Below are positions 45,042 to 53,177 of a DNA stretch of 64,000 nucleotides, piece after piece; the first letter of the stretch is position 1; the number at the start of each line of letters is the position of its first letter. Origin of the DNA: an uncultured Eubacteriales bacterium (GTDB lineage Bacteria; Bacillota; Clostridia; Christensenellales; Borkfalkiaceae); NCBI GenBank assembly GCA_900543915.1, contig UQTB01000002.1, positions 66,621 to 130,620 of the forward strand, written 5' to 3'. The translations under genes were made by a program, and so were the position numbers. The notes below the pieces were generated by a model. The model searched no databases. It saw only the letters and a program-made list of their open reading frames with translations, and was not told where the DNA came from.

Positions 45042-46264
45042 GCCTGCTCTCTCTTCCGTAGGATATCGCCGCATGCCAAAGGGAGATCCGTATAGAGCCA
45101 TAATTTTTCCTGTACGCGCTTGGCATCCGTCACCGGCGCGCCGTCCTCGTTTTCCAGACGGTTCACCCGAATATGCCGATTGAAAGAACCGTCGTTCGGA
45201 GAGAGAACCTCCAGTTCGTCTCCGCAGACAAAGCGGTTGCGCATTTCCACCAAGGCGCGGCGGCGCTCCCGATCGTACGAGAGAACGAGCGCTGTGAAAC
45301 GGTGCGTCCCCGCGCTCTGCGAATTTTCGTAGTTGATCGTGCTGTCGTTTCCGCCCAAAAAATAGGCGGTCGTAAAATCGCGGTGAGCGGTCTTTTTCAG
45401 TTCCTCACGGAACAAGGGATCGCTGCGATATTCCGCGCCCGCCCGCTTGAAGCGGTCGATCGCGCGGCGGTAGGCGTTCACCACCGTAGCCAGGTAATAC
45501 TCGCTCTTCATGCGCCCCTCGATCTTGAACGAGACGACGCCCGCGCCCGCAAGCTCGGGAAGATAATCGATTAAATTGAGATCCTTTGAATTCAGCAGAT
45601 AAGTGCCTCTGCCGTCCTCCTCGATCGGAAGGAAGGCGCCGTCCGTTCCGCTCTCGCGGATCTCGTATTTCCAGCGGCATGCCTGCACGCACGCGCCGCG
45701 GTTGCCGTCCCGCCCGCTCAGATAATTGGACAAAAGACACCGCCCGCTGTACGAAACGCACATGGCGCCGTGAATAAACGCCTCCAGCTCCAGTTGCGGC
45801 TGGTGGCGGTGGATCTCGGCGATTTCCCCGCAGGAAAGCTCCCGCGCCAGCACCACGCGTTTAACGCCTGTTTTCGCCCAAAATTCCGCCGAAAGGCGGT
45901 TGGTCGTGTTCGCCTGCGTCGAGAGGTGTATCGGGAGGCGCGGCGCGCAATTTTGCGCCAGAAAGATCAGCCCGGGATCGGAGACGATGGCGGCATCCGC
46001 ACCGACGGATTCCAGGAAAGCGAAGTAACGCTCCGCCGCCGCGAGATCCCCGTTTTTCGCGAAAATATTGACGGTGACGTATATCTTTTTGCCGCATCGG
46101 TGCGTATAGCCGACCGCTTCGGCAAGCGCTTCGTCCGTAAAATTCCCGGCGAGCGCGCGCAGGCTGAACTGCTTGCCGCCGACATAAACCGCATCCGCGC
46201 CAAAATAAAGCGCCGTCTTGAGTTTGGAGAAATCTCCCGCAGGAGCCAGTAATTCAAATTTCAT
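45038..46264 (-). CDS. Peptidase U32 family protein
   Basis: This 408-residue protein starts MKFELLAPAGDFSKLKTAL, the U32 hallmark, and contains the conserved cysteines of this family (CGKK, RGACVQACRW) and KIEGRMKSEYYLATVVNAYR. U32 proteins include collagenase-like enzymes and tRNA/rRNA hydroxylation factors (RlhA, TrhP), so it may modify RNA rather than degrade protein. It overlaps the O-methyltransferase stop by four bases; gene order O-methyltransferase then U32 peptidase is common in Firmicutes. Confidence 0.92.
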   Translation of the reverse strand: MKFELLAPAGDFSKLKTALYFGADAVYVGGKQFSLRALAGNFTDEALAEAVGYTHRCGKKIYVTVNIFAKNGDLAAAERYFAFLESVGADAAIVSDPGLIFLAQNCAPRLPIHLSTQANTTNRLSAEFWAKTGVKRVVLARELSCGEIAEIHRHQPQLELEAFIHGAMCVSYSGRCLLSNYLSGRDGNRGACVQACRWKYEIRESGTDGAFLPIEEDGRGTYLLNSKDLNLIDYLPELAGAGVVSFKIEGRMKSEYYLATVVNAYRRAIDRFKRAGAEYRSDPLFREELKKTAHRDFTTAYFLGGNDSTINYENSQSAGTHRFTALVLSYDRERRRALVEMRNRFVCGDELEVLSPNDGSFNRHIRVNRLENEDGAPVTDAKRVQEKLWLYTDLPLACGDILRKREQA

Positions 46265-46851
46265 CTCTTCTTCGCTATCAGAACGCCGTCCTCCACCGCC
46301 ACGACGGAGGTTTCCATTTCCCCGTCATTTTTAAGCGCTTCGACAAAACGCATCAGACTGTGCACGATGGTATTGTGCCTGCGGGGCGCTTTCCGCTCTC
46401 CGTCCGCATAGCCGAAAAAAGAGACGTTATCCGCAAACAGAATGCCCCCTTTCGGCAAAAGCGGTTTTAAAAAGGGCAGATACTCGAAGTAATGCCCTTT
46501 GGGTCCGTCCAAAAAAATAAAGTCGTATGTCCCGGAAAGAACGGGGATAATTTCCGAAGCGTCCCCGTTATGAATGAGCGCCCGCTCCGCGCATCCGAGC
46601 GCCGCGAGGTTTTCCCTCGCTTCCCGGCAGCAGTCCTCCTGTAGCTCAATCCCCGTCAGGCGCGCCCGGGGAGCCGCGAGCAGCATGCCGGCGGCAGAAC
46701 AGCCGACCGCCGTTCCGATTTCCAGTATCCGCTCCGGATTCAGGGATCGGACGGTATCAAGCAGGAGGCGGAAAGTCTGCGACCGGGCGACGGGAATGCC
46801 CCGCGCCCGCGCGCGTTCCCTCAACTGCTCCAGGTCCTCCCAACGCGTCAT
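46261..46851 (-). CDS. O-methyltransferase (TrmR/YrrM-like)
   Basis: This 196-residue SAM-dependent methyltransferase has EIGTAVGCSAAGMLLA near residue 40 and FLDGPKGHYFEYL near 133. The pattern fits catechol-O-methyltransferase-type proteins; the Firmicute homologue next to a U32 gene (YrrM/TrmR) methylates 5-hydroxyuridine in tRNA, so this is the likely role. It overlaps RNase J and U32 genes by four bases each. Confidence 0.85.
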   Translation of the reverse strand: MTRWEDLEQLRERARARGIPVARSQTFRLLLDTVRSLNPERILEIGTAVGCSAAGMLLAAPRARLTGIELQEDCCREARENLAALGCAERALIHNGDASEIIPVLSGTYDFIFLDGPKGHYFEYLPFLKPLLPKGGILFADNVSFFGYADGERKAPRRHNTIVHSLMRFVEALKNDGEMETSVVAVEDGVLIAKKR

Positions 46852-48500
46852 ACTTCCATGATGACGGGCAGGATCATGGGATTCTTTTTCGTCTTTTTGA
46901 AAATGTAATTTTTCAGGCTTCTGCGGATCGCGTACTTGATCTCGCTCTTATCGCCGTCCGCCTTGACGTCGAGATGCGCCAGCGCGTTCGAAACGTTGTT
47001 CTTCGCCTCCGACCAGATCGCCTCGTCCATCACGATTCCCTTGTTGACGAGATCGGTGGAAACGAGATGCCCGCTCAGTTCGTCGATACAGGCGACCACG
47101 ATGATGATGCCGTCCTCGGAAAGATGGATTCTGTCGCGCAGGACGACGGATTCCCCGTCGTCAATCCCCAAACCGTCCACCAGCCGCGTTCCCGAGGAAA
47201 AACGCTCGCCGCGCTTGATGCTCTTCGGCGTCACGACCGCCGTATCCCCGATATCCGCAATCAGGATGTTGCCCGGCTTCATTCCCAAAGACTCCGCCAG
47301 TTTGGCGTGTTTTTTCAGATGGCGGTATTCGCCGTGTACGGGAATAAAGAACTTCGGGTTGGTGAGCGTGTGGATGATTTTCAGCTCGTCCCTGCACGCG
47401 TGGCCGGAAACGTGAATGGGCTCCAGCGATTCGTACACCACCTCGGCCCCCAGCCGATAGAGGTTGTTGATGACCCCGTAAACCATTTTTTCGTTGCCCG
47501 GAATGGGAGAAGCGCTGATGACGACGGTGTCGTTGTTCCCGATCTTGATCTTATTGAACTCGCCCGACGCCATGCGGGTGAGCGCGCTCATCGGCTCGCC
47601 CTGCGATCCCGTTGAAATGATCACGAGCTCGCTGTCCTTCATATTTTTAATTTTATCGATATCGATTACGAGATTCTGCGGAATTTTCAGCTCCCCGATT
47701 TTGGAAGCCGCGTCCGCGACGTTGATCATGCTGCGGCCGGAAAACACGACTTTCCGGCGGTATTTCACCGCCATATCCAAAATCTGCTGCAGCCGATGGA
47801 CGTTGGACGCAAAGGTCGCGATAATCAGACGGCGGCCGATATTGTCAGAGAAAATGTGGTCGAACGTCTCCCCCACGACGCGCTCGCTCATCGTATAGCC
47901 GGGGCGCTCGATATTGGTGGACTCTGCCAAAAGCAGCAACACGCCGTTTCCGCCGATCTCCGCAATGCGGCCGAGATCGGTATGCTCGCCGTTGATCGGC
48001 GTAAAATCGATCTTGTAATCCCCCGTATGAAAGACGACGCCGACCGGAGTGGTGACCGCCAGCGCGACCGCGCCCGCGATCGAGTGGTTGACGTTGATAA
48101 ATTCCACCGTAAAACACCCCAGCTTGACGATACTGCCCGGCTTGATGCAGTTCAGGCTGACGTTGTTGAGGTTGTGTTCCTTCAGCTTGTTTTCCGCCAG
48201 CGTAAGCGTGAGCTTGGTGCCGAATACCGGGATGTTGAGTTCTTTTAAGAGGTAAGGCAGACCGCCGATGTGGTCTTCGTGCCCGTGCGTGATGACGACG
48301 CCGCGGATTTTGTTTCTGTTTTCAATCAGATAACTGATATCCGGAATAACGAGGTCGATCCCCGGCATATCATCTGAGGGGAAAGACGTCCCCGCGTCGA
48401 TGATAATAATATCCTTGCCGTATTCCAGCGCGGTCATATTCTTGCCGATTTCTCCCACCCCGCCCAGGAATCTGACTTTCAGTTGTTTATCGTTTTTCAA
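46848..48500 (-). CDS. rnjB: Ribonuclease J
   Basis: I prefer the TTG start at 48500, which has AGGAAGGAG upstream; the ATG at 48521 has none. This gives 550 residues. RNase J is a metallo-beta-lactamase/beta-CASP 5' exo- and endoribonuclease in Gram-positive RNA decay. The metal site is THGHEDHIGGLP (near residue 72), and SGHACRDELK (near residue 365) is a beta-CASP motif. The C-terminal domain is normal. Which paralogue (J1 or J2) is uncertain. Confidence 0.93.
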   Translation of the reverse strand: MKNDKQLKVRFLGGVGEIGKNMTALEYGKDIIIIDAGTSFPSDDMPGIDLVIPDISYLIENRNKIRGVVITHGHEDHIGGLPYLLKELNIPVFGTKLTLTLAENKLKEHNLNNVSLNCIKPGSIVKLGCFTVEFINVNHSIAGAVALAVTTPVGVVFHTGDYKIDFTPINGEHTDLGRIAEIGGNGVLLLLAESTNIERPGYTMSERVVGETFDHIFSDNIGRRLIIATFASNVHRLQQILDMAVKYRRKVVFSGRSMINVADAASKIGELKIPQNLVIDIDKIKNMKDSELVIISTGSQGEPMSALTRMASGEFNKIKIGNNDTVVISASPIPGNEKMVYGVINNLYRLGAEVVYESLEPIHVSGHACRDELKIIHTLTNPKFFIPVHGEYRHLKKHAKLAESLGMKPGNILIADIGDTAVVTPKSIKRGERFSSGTRLVDGLGIDDGESVVLRDRIHLSEDGIIIVVACIDELSGHLVSTDLVNKGIVMDEAIWSEAKNNVSNALAHLDVKADGDKSEIKYAIRRSLKNYIFKKTKKNPMILPVIMEV

Positions 48501-48534
48501 GAGATAACTCCTTCCTATCATTTCGTTTTTTTAT

Positions 48535-48563
48535 ATTATACCTTTTTTTCTGCGAAAAGTAAA
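48535..48563 (-). promoter_or_regulatory. Promoter of the RNase J operon
   Basis: On the minus strand TTTACT (48558-48563), 17 bases, TATAAT (48535-48540), reading into rnjB. Confidence 0.72.
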
Positions 48564-48627
48564 GGTATTACGGCATAAATCCCGCCCGGAAAAAATACTT
48601 TCCTGAAAATTACATGCGTCAAAACAG

Positions 48628-48655
48628 TTGAAAAAAAGTAAAAATCATATATAAT
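48628..48655 (+). promoter_or_regulatory. Promoter of serC-serA
   Basis: TTGAAA (48628-48633), 16 bases, TATAAT (48650-48655). A second TATAAT overlaps at 48655-48660. The serC ATG is at 48692 behind AGGAGG. Confidence 0.78.
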
Positions 48656-48691
48656 ATAATAGTGATTAAATATTTTCAGGAGGGCATTTTT

Positions 48692-49777
48692 ATGCGCGTC
48701 TATAATTTTTCCGCAGGGCCGTCCATGCTTCCCCTCGAAGTCCTGCAAACTGCCCAATCTTCCCTCTTAAACTACGATAATTCGGGAATGAGCATCACAG
48801 AGATGAGCCACCGTTCCAAAAATTTTATGGCCGTCAACGACGAAGCGCAGGCGCTTTTGCGCGAATTATTATCCATTCCGGATGAATATTTCACCTTATT
48901 CGTGCAGGGCGGCGCTTCGCAGCAGTTTTCCGCAATCCCTTTGAATCTTTTGAAAAACGGAAAGGCGGATTACGTCGTAACGGGCAACTTCGCCAAGAAA
49001 GCGTATCAGGAAGGGCTCAGATACGGCGATATGGCTGTCGCAGCGTCATCCGAAGACCGCAGCTTTACCTATATTCCCGACATGGATGCAACCGCTTTCC
49101 GCGAGGGCATCGATTACGTACATTTCACGCATAACAACACCATTTTCGGCACGCGGTTCACGAAACTCCCGAAAACCTCCGCTCCGCTGGTCTGCGACAT
49201 GAGTTCGAGCATTTTAAGTCAGGAAACAGACGTATCCGATTATGGTTTGATCTATGCCGGCGCGCAGAAAAATATCGCGCCCGCGGGGCTGACCATCGTC
49301 ATCGTCCGAAAGGATCTCGTCGGAAAACAGTCCCCTCTCTGCCCGACCATGCTGAGCTATGAGACGCAGGCAAAGGAAAACAGCCTTTACAATACGCCGC
49401 CCTGCTTTTCCATCTACATGGCGATGCTGGTTTTCCGCTGGCTGAAAAAGCTGGGAGGCGTAAAGGCAATTCAGGCAATTAACGAATACAAGGCAAAGCT
49501 CCTCTATGACTTCATCGACAGCTCATCCTTTTACAGAAACGAAGTAATCCCGCAGGACCGCTCGATCATGAACGTCCCCTTTACGACGCCGGACAAAGCC
49601 ACGGACGAAGCGTTCGTCAAAGAAGCCGCCGAACACGGATTGGTATCCCTCAAGGGGCACCGTCTCACCGGCGGAATGCGCGCCTCCATCTATAACGCAA
49701 TGCCGACAGAGGGGGTAAAAGCGCTGATCGCGTTCATGCAGCAATTTGAACTGCGGCACAAGGGAGGTACGGTATGA
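48692..49777 (+). CDS. serC: Phosphoserine aminotransferase
   Basis: The ATG at 48692 follows CAGGAGG and gives 361 residues. The enzyme makes phosphoserine from phosphohydroxypyruvate using PLP. It starts MRVYNFSAGPSMLPLEVL, the family hallmark; the PLP lysine lies in YAGAQKNIAPAG near residue 193. It overlaps serA by four bases (ATGA), forming the serine synthesis pair. Confidence 0.96.
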   Translation: MRVYNFSAGPSMLPLEVLQTAQSSLLNYDNSGMSITEMSHRSKNFMAVNDEAQALLRELLSIPDEYFTLFVQGGASQQFSAIPLNLLKNGKADYVVTGNFAKKAYQEGLRYGDMAVAASSEDRSFTYIPDMDATAFREGIDYVHFTHNNTIFGTRFTKLPKTSAPLVCDMSSSILSQETDVSDYGLIYAGAQKNIAPAGLTIVIVRKDLVGKQSPLCPTMLSYETQAKENSLYNTPPCFSIYMAMLVFRWLKKLGGVKAIQAINEYKAKLLYDFIDSSSFYRNEVIPQDRSIMNVPFTTPDKATDEAFVKEAAEHGLVSLKGHRLTGGMRASIYNAMPTEGVKALIAFMQQFELRHKGGTV

Positions 49778-50931
49778 AACAGATTCTGACGTTAAACAAC
49801 ATCAGCCCCGCGATCGGCGGCGTGTTCGACGGACAATTTTCCGTGTCCGCAGACTGCGCCGCCCCGGACGGCATTCTGGTGCGCAGCTTCGGAATGCACG
49901 ACTATGCCCTGCCGGAGAGCGTCCTGGCGGTTGCACGCGCGGGAGCGGGAACCAACAACATTCCCGCCCAAGCATATGCCGAAAAGGGAGTCGTCGTGTT
50001 CAATACGCCGGGCGCCAACGCGAACGCCGTCAAGGAGCTGGTTATTGCCGCGCTTTTATTGGGCGCGCGTAAAATTATACCCGCGATCGAATGGGTTAAA
50101 ACACTTAAGGACAGCGAAGATTTAAACAAACGCGTGGAAAAGGGAAAATCAGCCTTTTCGGGCGGCGAACTGTACGGCAAAAAGCTGGGCGTAATCGGCT
50201 TGGGTGCGATCGGCGTACAGGTAGCGAACGCCGCCGTCGGGCTCGGCATGGAGGTCTTCGGGTACGATCCCTATTTATCCGTTTCCAACGCGCTGCTCCT
50301 ATCCCGACACGTCAGCGAAATCAAGACGCTGGACGAATTATACGGACAGTGCGATTTTATCACCGTTCATATTCCCCTGACCGATCAGAACAAAGACATG
50401 TTTGACGGACAGGCGTTTGCAAAAATGAAGGACGGCGCCGTGCTCGTCAACCTCGCCCGCGGCGAACTGGTCGACGTCCCTGCTCTGCTGAAAGCGCTTG
50501 CTTCCGGGAAAATCGGCCGGTATATCACCGATTTTCCGCATAACGATCTGATCGGCGCGGAAAACGCGATCTGCATTCCGCACCTCGGCGCGTCGACCGT
50601 GGAGGCGGAGGACAACTGCGCGGTGATGGCGGCAAAACAGCTGAAGGACTATTTGGAAAACGGCAATATCGCGAACAGCGTCAATTATCCGAACTGTTCG
50701 CTCCCCCGCTCGGGCAGATCCAGGATCACCCTGCATCACCTCAATCAGAACAGCATGATCGCAAAAATCACTTCCGTACTCGCGGAAAACGGAGCGAACA
50801 TCGAAAATTTTGTCAACAAAAGCAGAGGAAATTACGCTTACAGCATCATTGACGTCAATACCGATATACCGGAATTTGCCATTGATAAATTGCGGAAAAT
50901 AGACGGCGTCATCCGCGTGCGCGTGATTTGA
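49774..50931 (+). CDS. serA: D-3-phosphoglycerate dehydrogenase
   Basis: This 385-residue NAD-dependent enzyme carries out the first step of serine synthesis. The NAD-binding fold (GVIGLGAIGVQVANAA, near residue 144) and the catalytic histidine region (IPHLGASTVEAEDN) are clear. A C-terminal ACT domain (SMIAKITSVLAENGANIENF) suggests serine feedback. The longer intervening domain is absent. A terminator follows. Confidence 0.95.
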   Translation: MKQILTLNNISPAIGGVFDGQFSVSADCAAPDGILVRSFGMHDYALPESVLAVARAGAGTNNIPAQAYAEKGVVVFNTPGANANAVKELVIAALLLGARKIIPAIEWVKTLKDSEDLNKRVEKGKSAFSGGELYGKKLGVIGLGAIGVQVANAAVGLGMEVFGYDPYLSVSNALLLSRHVSEIKTLDELYGQCDFITVHIPLTDQNKDMFDGQAFAKMKDGAVLVNLARGELVDVPALLKALASGKIGRYITDFPHNDLIGAENAICIPHLGASTVEAEDNCAVMAAKQLKDYLENGNIANSVNYPNCSLPRSGRSRITLHHLNQNSMIAKITSVLAENGANIENFVNKSRGNYAYSIIDVNTDIPEFAIDKLRKIDGVIRVRVI

Positions 50932-50957
50932 ATTGATCCGGCGTAATGGAAATCGTG

Positions 50958-50987
50958 AAACTCGGCTGATATCCGGCCGAGTTTTTT
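50958..50987 (+). terminator. Terminator after serC-serA
   Basis: A nine-bp stem (50958-50966 with 50976-50984) followed by TTTTTT (with the last pairs). Confidence 0.85.
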
Positions 50988-51002
50988 CATATAAAAAACT
51001 GC

Positions 51003-51031
51003 TTGATAAAATAGTTTAAGTGTGCTATACT
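51003..51031 (+). promoter_or_regulatory. Promoter of the orphan leader RNA
   Basis: TTGATA (51003-51008), 17 bases, TATACT (51026-51031). The predicted start near 51038 coincides with the first base of the long inverted repeat, which supports a defined transcript. Confidence 0.75.
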
Positions 51032-51037
51032 AAGCAT

Positions 51038-51232
51038 GCTACACAAATAAATATATTTTAAAAATGAACAAACAAGGGGTTATTATACTCTTTTTTGGTC
51101 ATACTCCCATCATAGTAATTTGTTAAAAATGCAAATTCCAAATGGGAATGTTTGTTCATTTCTATTTATTTGTGTAGCAACAAGGAGTTTGCGTTTTATG
51201 TGCGTAACTCCGGTTGCGCACTTTTTTATTTT
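51038..51232 (+). ncRNA. Orphan structured leader RNA with attenuator
   Basis: The predicted transcript opens with 15 bases (51038-51052) that pair perfectly with 51164-51178. A second 12-bp stem pairs 51062-51073 with 51150-51161, and a weaker 7-bp stem lies inside. Then come an SD-like AAGGAG, an 18-codon mini-ORF, and a terminator (stem 51200-51208/51213-51221, loop TCCG, then TTTTTTATTTT). GGAGTT at 51184-51189 can instead pair with AACTCC at 51206-51211, which would break the terminator stem. This is the layout of a leader-peptide attenuator, but no gene follows. Confidence 0.6.
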
Positions 51233-51254
51233 AAAACGGTGCGACTATATATAA
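51198..51254 (+). CDS. 18-residue leader peptide mini-ORF
   Basis: The peptide is MCVTPVAHFFILKRCDYI. Its SD (AAGGAG) is 8-9 bases upstream. The start codon sits in the 5' arm of the terminator hairpin, so translation and termination can influence each other. Leader peptides of this size and place are known upstream of antibiotic-resistance genes (for example the tet(M) leader in Tn916); similarity of sequence has not been checked. Confidence 0.5.
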   Translation: MCVTPVAHFFILKRCDYI

Positions 51255-51264
51255 GGAGCATCGT

Positions 51265-51300
51265 ATGAATGGCGGCGAATACGGCCTCAACCAATGCTAA
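51265..51300 (+). CDS. 11-residue mini-ORF where a structural gene would be expected
   Basis: Eleven codons (MNGGEYGLNQC) follow an AAGGAG nine bases upstream, ten bases after the leader stop. Two in-frame TAA stops follow. The position is that of the structural gene of an attenuated operon, so this may be a remnant start after deletion. It could also be chance. Confidence 0.3.
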   Translation: MNGGEYGLNQC

Positions 51301-51331
51301 AAATGCTAAAAAAGACGAATTTTATACAATG

Positions 51332-51370
51332 AAACGGGACATGCTGCCGTCCCGGCGCATGCCCCGTTTT
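51332..51370 (-). terminator. Terminator after reverse rubrerythrin gene
   Basis: Arms AAACGGG (51332-51338) with CCCGTTT (51363-51369) and CATGC with GCATG, one A/C mismatch, loop of 12. It lies between the orphan leader and the converging rubrerythrin gene and could stop either transcript; the T-run is short on both strands. Confidence 0.6.
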
Positions 51371-51389
51371 GTTTCCGTGTAACTATATT

Positions 51390-51938
51390 TTATTTGTTGA
51401 AGTATCTCTTCAGCAGTCCCTCGAAGGCTTTGCCGTGACGTGCTTCGTCGCGCGCCATTTCGTGCACGGTGTCGTGGATGGCATCCAGCCCCAGTTCCTT
51501 TGCCTTTTTCGCGAGTTCAAATTTCCCCATGGTAGCGCCGTTTTCCGCCTCCACTCTCATTTCGAGATTCTTTTTGGTGGAATCCGTTACGACTTCACCC
51601 AGCAGTTCCGCAAACTTCGCGGCGTGTTCCGCCTCTTCGTAAGCCGCCTTTTCCCAGTAGAGACCGATCTCGGGATACCCCTCTCTGTGCGCGACGCGCG
51701 CCATCGCCAGATACATGCCGACTTCGGTGCACTCGCCGTTGAAGTTCATTCTCAGCCCTTCGATGATCTCGGGATCTACGCCCTTCGCAACGCCGACGAC
51801 GTGTTCAGCCGCCCAGACTTTTTCATTTTCCACGACTTCCGTGAATTTGGAAGCGGGCGCTTTGCACTGAGGGCAGAATTCGGGGGCGCTGTCCCCTTCG
51901 TGAACATAACCGCAGATTTGGCAAACAAATTTTTTCAT
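51390..51938 (-). CDS. Reverse rubrerythrin (NADH peroxidase type)
   Basis: This 182-residue protein detoxifies hydrogen peroxide in anaerobes. The rubredoxin-like domain comes first ([12 protein letters not shown] and FCPQCKAP, residues 4-27), followed by the ferritin-like diiron domain ([16 protein letters not shown], and [13 protein letters not shown]), the 'reverse' order of clostridial Rbr. It is preceded by the Fur/PerR regulator in the same operon. Confidence 0.94.
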   Translation of the reverse strand: MKKFVCQICGYVHEGDSAPEFCPQCKAPASKFTEVVENEKVWAAEHVVGVAKGVDPEIIEGLRMNFNGECTEVGMYLAMARVAHREGYPEIGLYWEKAAYEEAEHAAKFAELLGEVVTDSTKKNLEMRVEAENGATMGKFELAKKAKELGLDAIHDTVHEMARDEARHGKAFEGLLKRYFNK

Positions 51939-51971
51939 AACGTTCTCCTTTTTCCTTTTTTGCAGATTTTA

Positions 51972-52337
51972 TTATTTCAAACAATCCGAGCAGACGCCGT
52001 AATAGATGCATTTTTCATCTTCCACGACAAAGCCCGCGTCGGACAGTTCTTCCGGTATTTCCGATTTGACATATAAGTCTACGATCTTACCGCACTTCTT
52101 ACAGATAAAATGACGGTGGGAATCCACATGGCCGTCATAGTGCAGCTTTTTATCCATCGTCTCGAGCGTTACGAGATCTCCGTTTTCCGCCAGGCATTTC
52201 AGATTGCGGTATACCGTTCCCAAACTGATGGAAGGCTCGACGGCCTTCGCCTGCTCGTAGACCTCCTCCGCCGTAGGGTGAGAAAAACTCGCCTTCACCA
52301 AATTCAAAACCAATTCTCTCTGGCGGGAATATCTCAT
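51972..52337 (-). CDS. Fur-family regulator, PerR-like
   Basis: This 121-residue protein has the winged-helix DNA-binding domain (SFSHPTAEEVYEQAKAVEP) and the metal site region (HRHFICKKCGKIVDL and YYGVCSDCLK) with two CxxC pairs for structural zinc. Its operon with reverse rubrerythrin suggests PerR (peroxide) rather than Fur (iron). A perfect Fur-type box overlaps its own promoter, so autoregulation is likely. Confidence 0.9.
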   Translation of the reverse strand: MRYSRQRELVLNLVKASFSHPTAEEVYEQAKAVEPSISLGTVYRNLKCLAENGDLVTLETMDKKLHYDGHVDSHRHFICKKCGKIVDLYVKSEIPEELSDAGFVVEDEKCIYYGVCSDCLK

Positions 52338-52352
52338 TGCGCCTCCTTAAAC

Positions 52353-52397
52353 AATAATGATTATCATTATTATAACTGCAAAAAATAAATTTGTCAA
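52353..52397 (-). promoter_or_regulatory. Consensus promoter overlapped by a perfect Fur/PerR box
   Basis: On the minus strand TTGACA (52392-52397), 17 bases, TATAAT (52369-52374): a perfect consensus promoter. A perfect 9-1-9 palindrome AATAATGAT-T-ATCATTATT (52353-52371) overlaps the -10 and start site, so binding would block transcription of perR and rubrerythrin. Confidence 0.9.
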
Positions 52398-52402
52398 GAG
52401 TT

Positions 52403-53086
52403 TCAGCAAAATTTTTTTAAAATTTTAAGGGAAATTTTTGCGCCGTAAATATTCTTCCCCTCTGCAACAAATTTATTTTCGTATTCGGTGGGAAGATTCT
52501 CCCAGCCGTCGCGGACGATATCATCCGTCTGCATCATAATTTCAAAGCCGTTTTCAGAATAAGAGCGCAGCGAATACGCAAAAAACGCCGCATTATCCGT
52601 TTTTTGCGCGATCACTCCGTCTTCCGTCAGCAGTTCCCTGTAAATCTTCAGAAATTTAGGATGCGTGAGTCGATGATTGGCATACGTCTTTTTGGGATAC
52701 GGACAGGAAAAGTTGAGGTAAATCGCCCGTATTTTATGAGACGGGAGATAATAGAGGAGATTTTCCGCGCTGACGTTGAGAAAGCGCAGATTTTCCCGTC
52801 CCCTCTCGCGCGCCGTTTCCGCCGCGCACACGATCACGTTGCTCACGCGTTCCACCGCCAAATAACCGACGTCGGGATGAAGTCCGGAAAGCCGGTCGAT
52901 AAATCCGCCCTTGCCGCAGCCGATCTCCAGTTCCACCGGTTTTTCTCCGAACAGTGCTTCCAGATCCACGGGATCGGCCTTACAGCGCGCCGGGTCAAAA
53001 TAAAAACCCTCGCGCTCAACCGCCGCGAGATACCCGCGAACGGCATCCAGCCGTTCCTGCAAATGCTTTTTGCGCCTCATTCTCAT
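52403..53086 (-). CDS. trmB: tRNA (guanine-N7-)-methyltransferase TrmB
   Basis: This 227-residue SAM enzyme methylates G46 in tRNA. The SAM site is LEIGCGKGGFIDRLS near residue 52, followed by YLNFSCPYPKKTYANHRLTH (cut) with the conserved aspartate replaced by Ser in the usual FPDPWPK motif, here FSCPYPK. That substitution is unusual and is noted below. Promoter lies at 53093-53121 with the start close to the ATG. Confidence 0.88.
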   Translation of the reverse strand: MRMRRKKHLQERLDAVRGYLAAVEREGFYFDPARCKADPVDLEALFGEKPVELEIGCGKGGFIDRLSGLHPDVGYLAVERVSNVIVCAAETARERGRENLRFLNVSAENLLYYLPSHKIRAIYLNFSCPYPKKTYANHRLTHPKFLKIYRELLTEDGVIAQKTDNAAFFAYSLRSYSENGFEIMMQTDDIVRDGWENLPTEYENKFVAEGKNIYGAKISLKILKKFC

Positions 53087-53092
53087 ATCAGA

Positions 53093-53121
53093 ATTGTAAC
53101 ACGAAAAAACAGAATCGTCAA
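53093..53121 (-). promoter_or_regulatory. Promoter of trmB
   Basis: On the minus strand TTGACG (53116-53121), 17 bases, TACAAT (53093-53098). Its start point would be about 53086, the A of the proposed ATG. Confidence 0.65.
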
Positions 53122-53131
53122 CGTTTCTCAG

Positions 53132-53159
53132 TTGACATTTTTCAAAATTGTGCTATAAT
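53132..53159 (+). promoter_or_regulatory. Promoter of the 116-aa protein gene
   Basis: TTGACA (53132-53137), 16 bases, TATAAT (53154-53159): both boxes perfect. The ribosome site GGAGG follows before ATG 53178. Confidence 0.85.
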
Positions 53160-53177
53160 AATAGCGGAGGTATAGAT

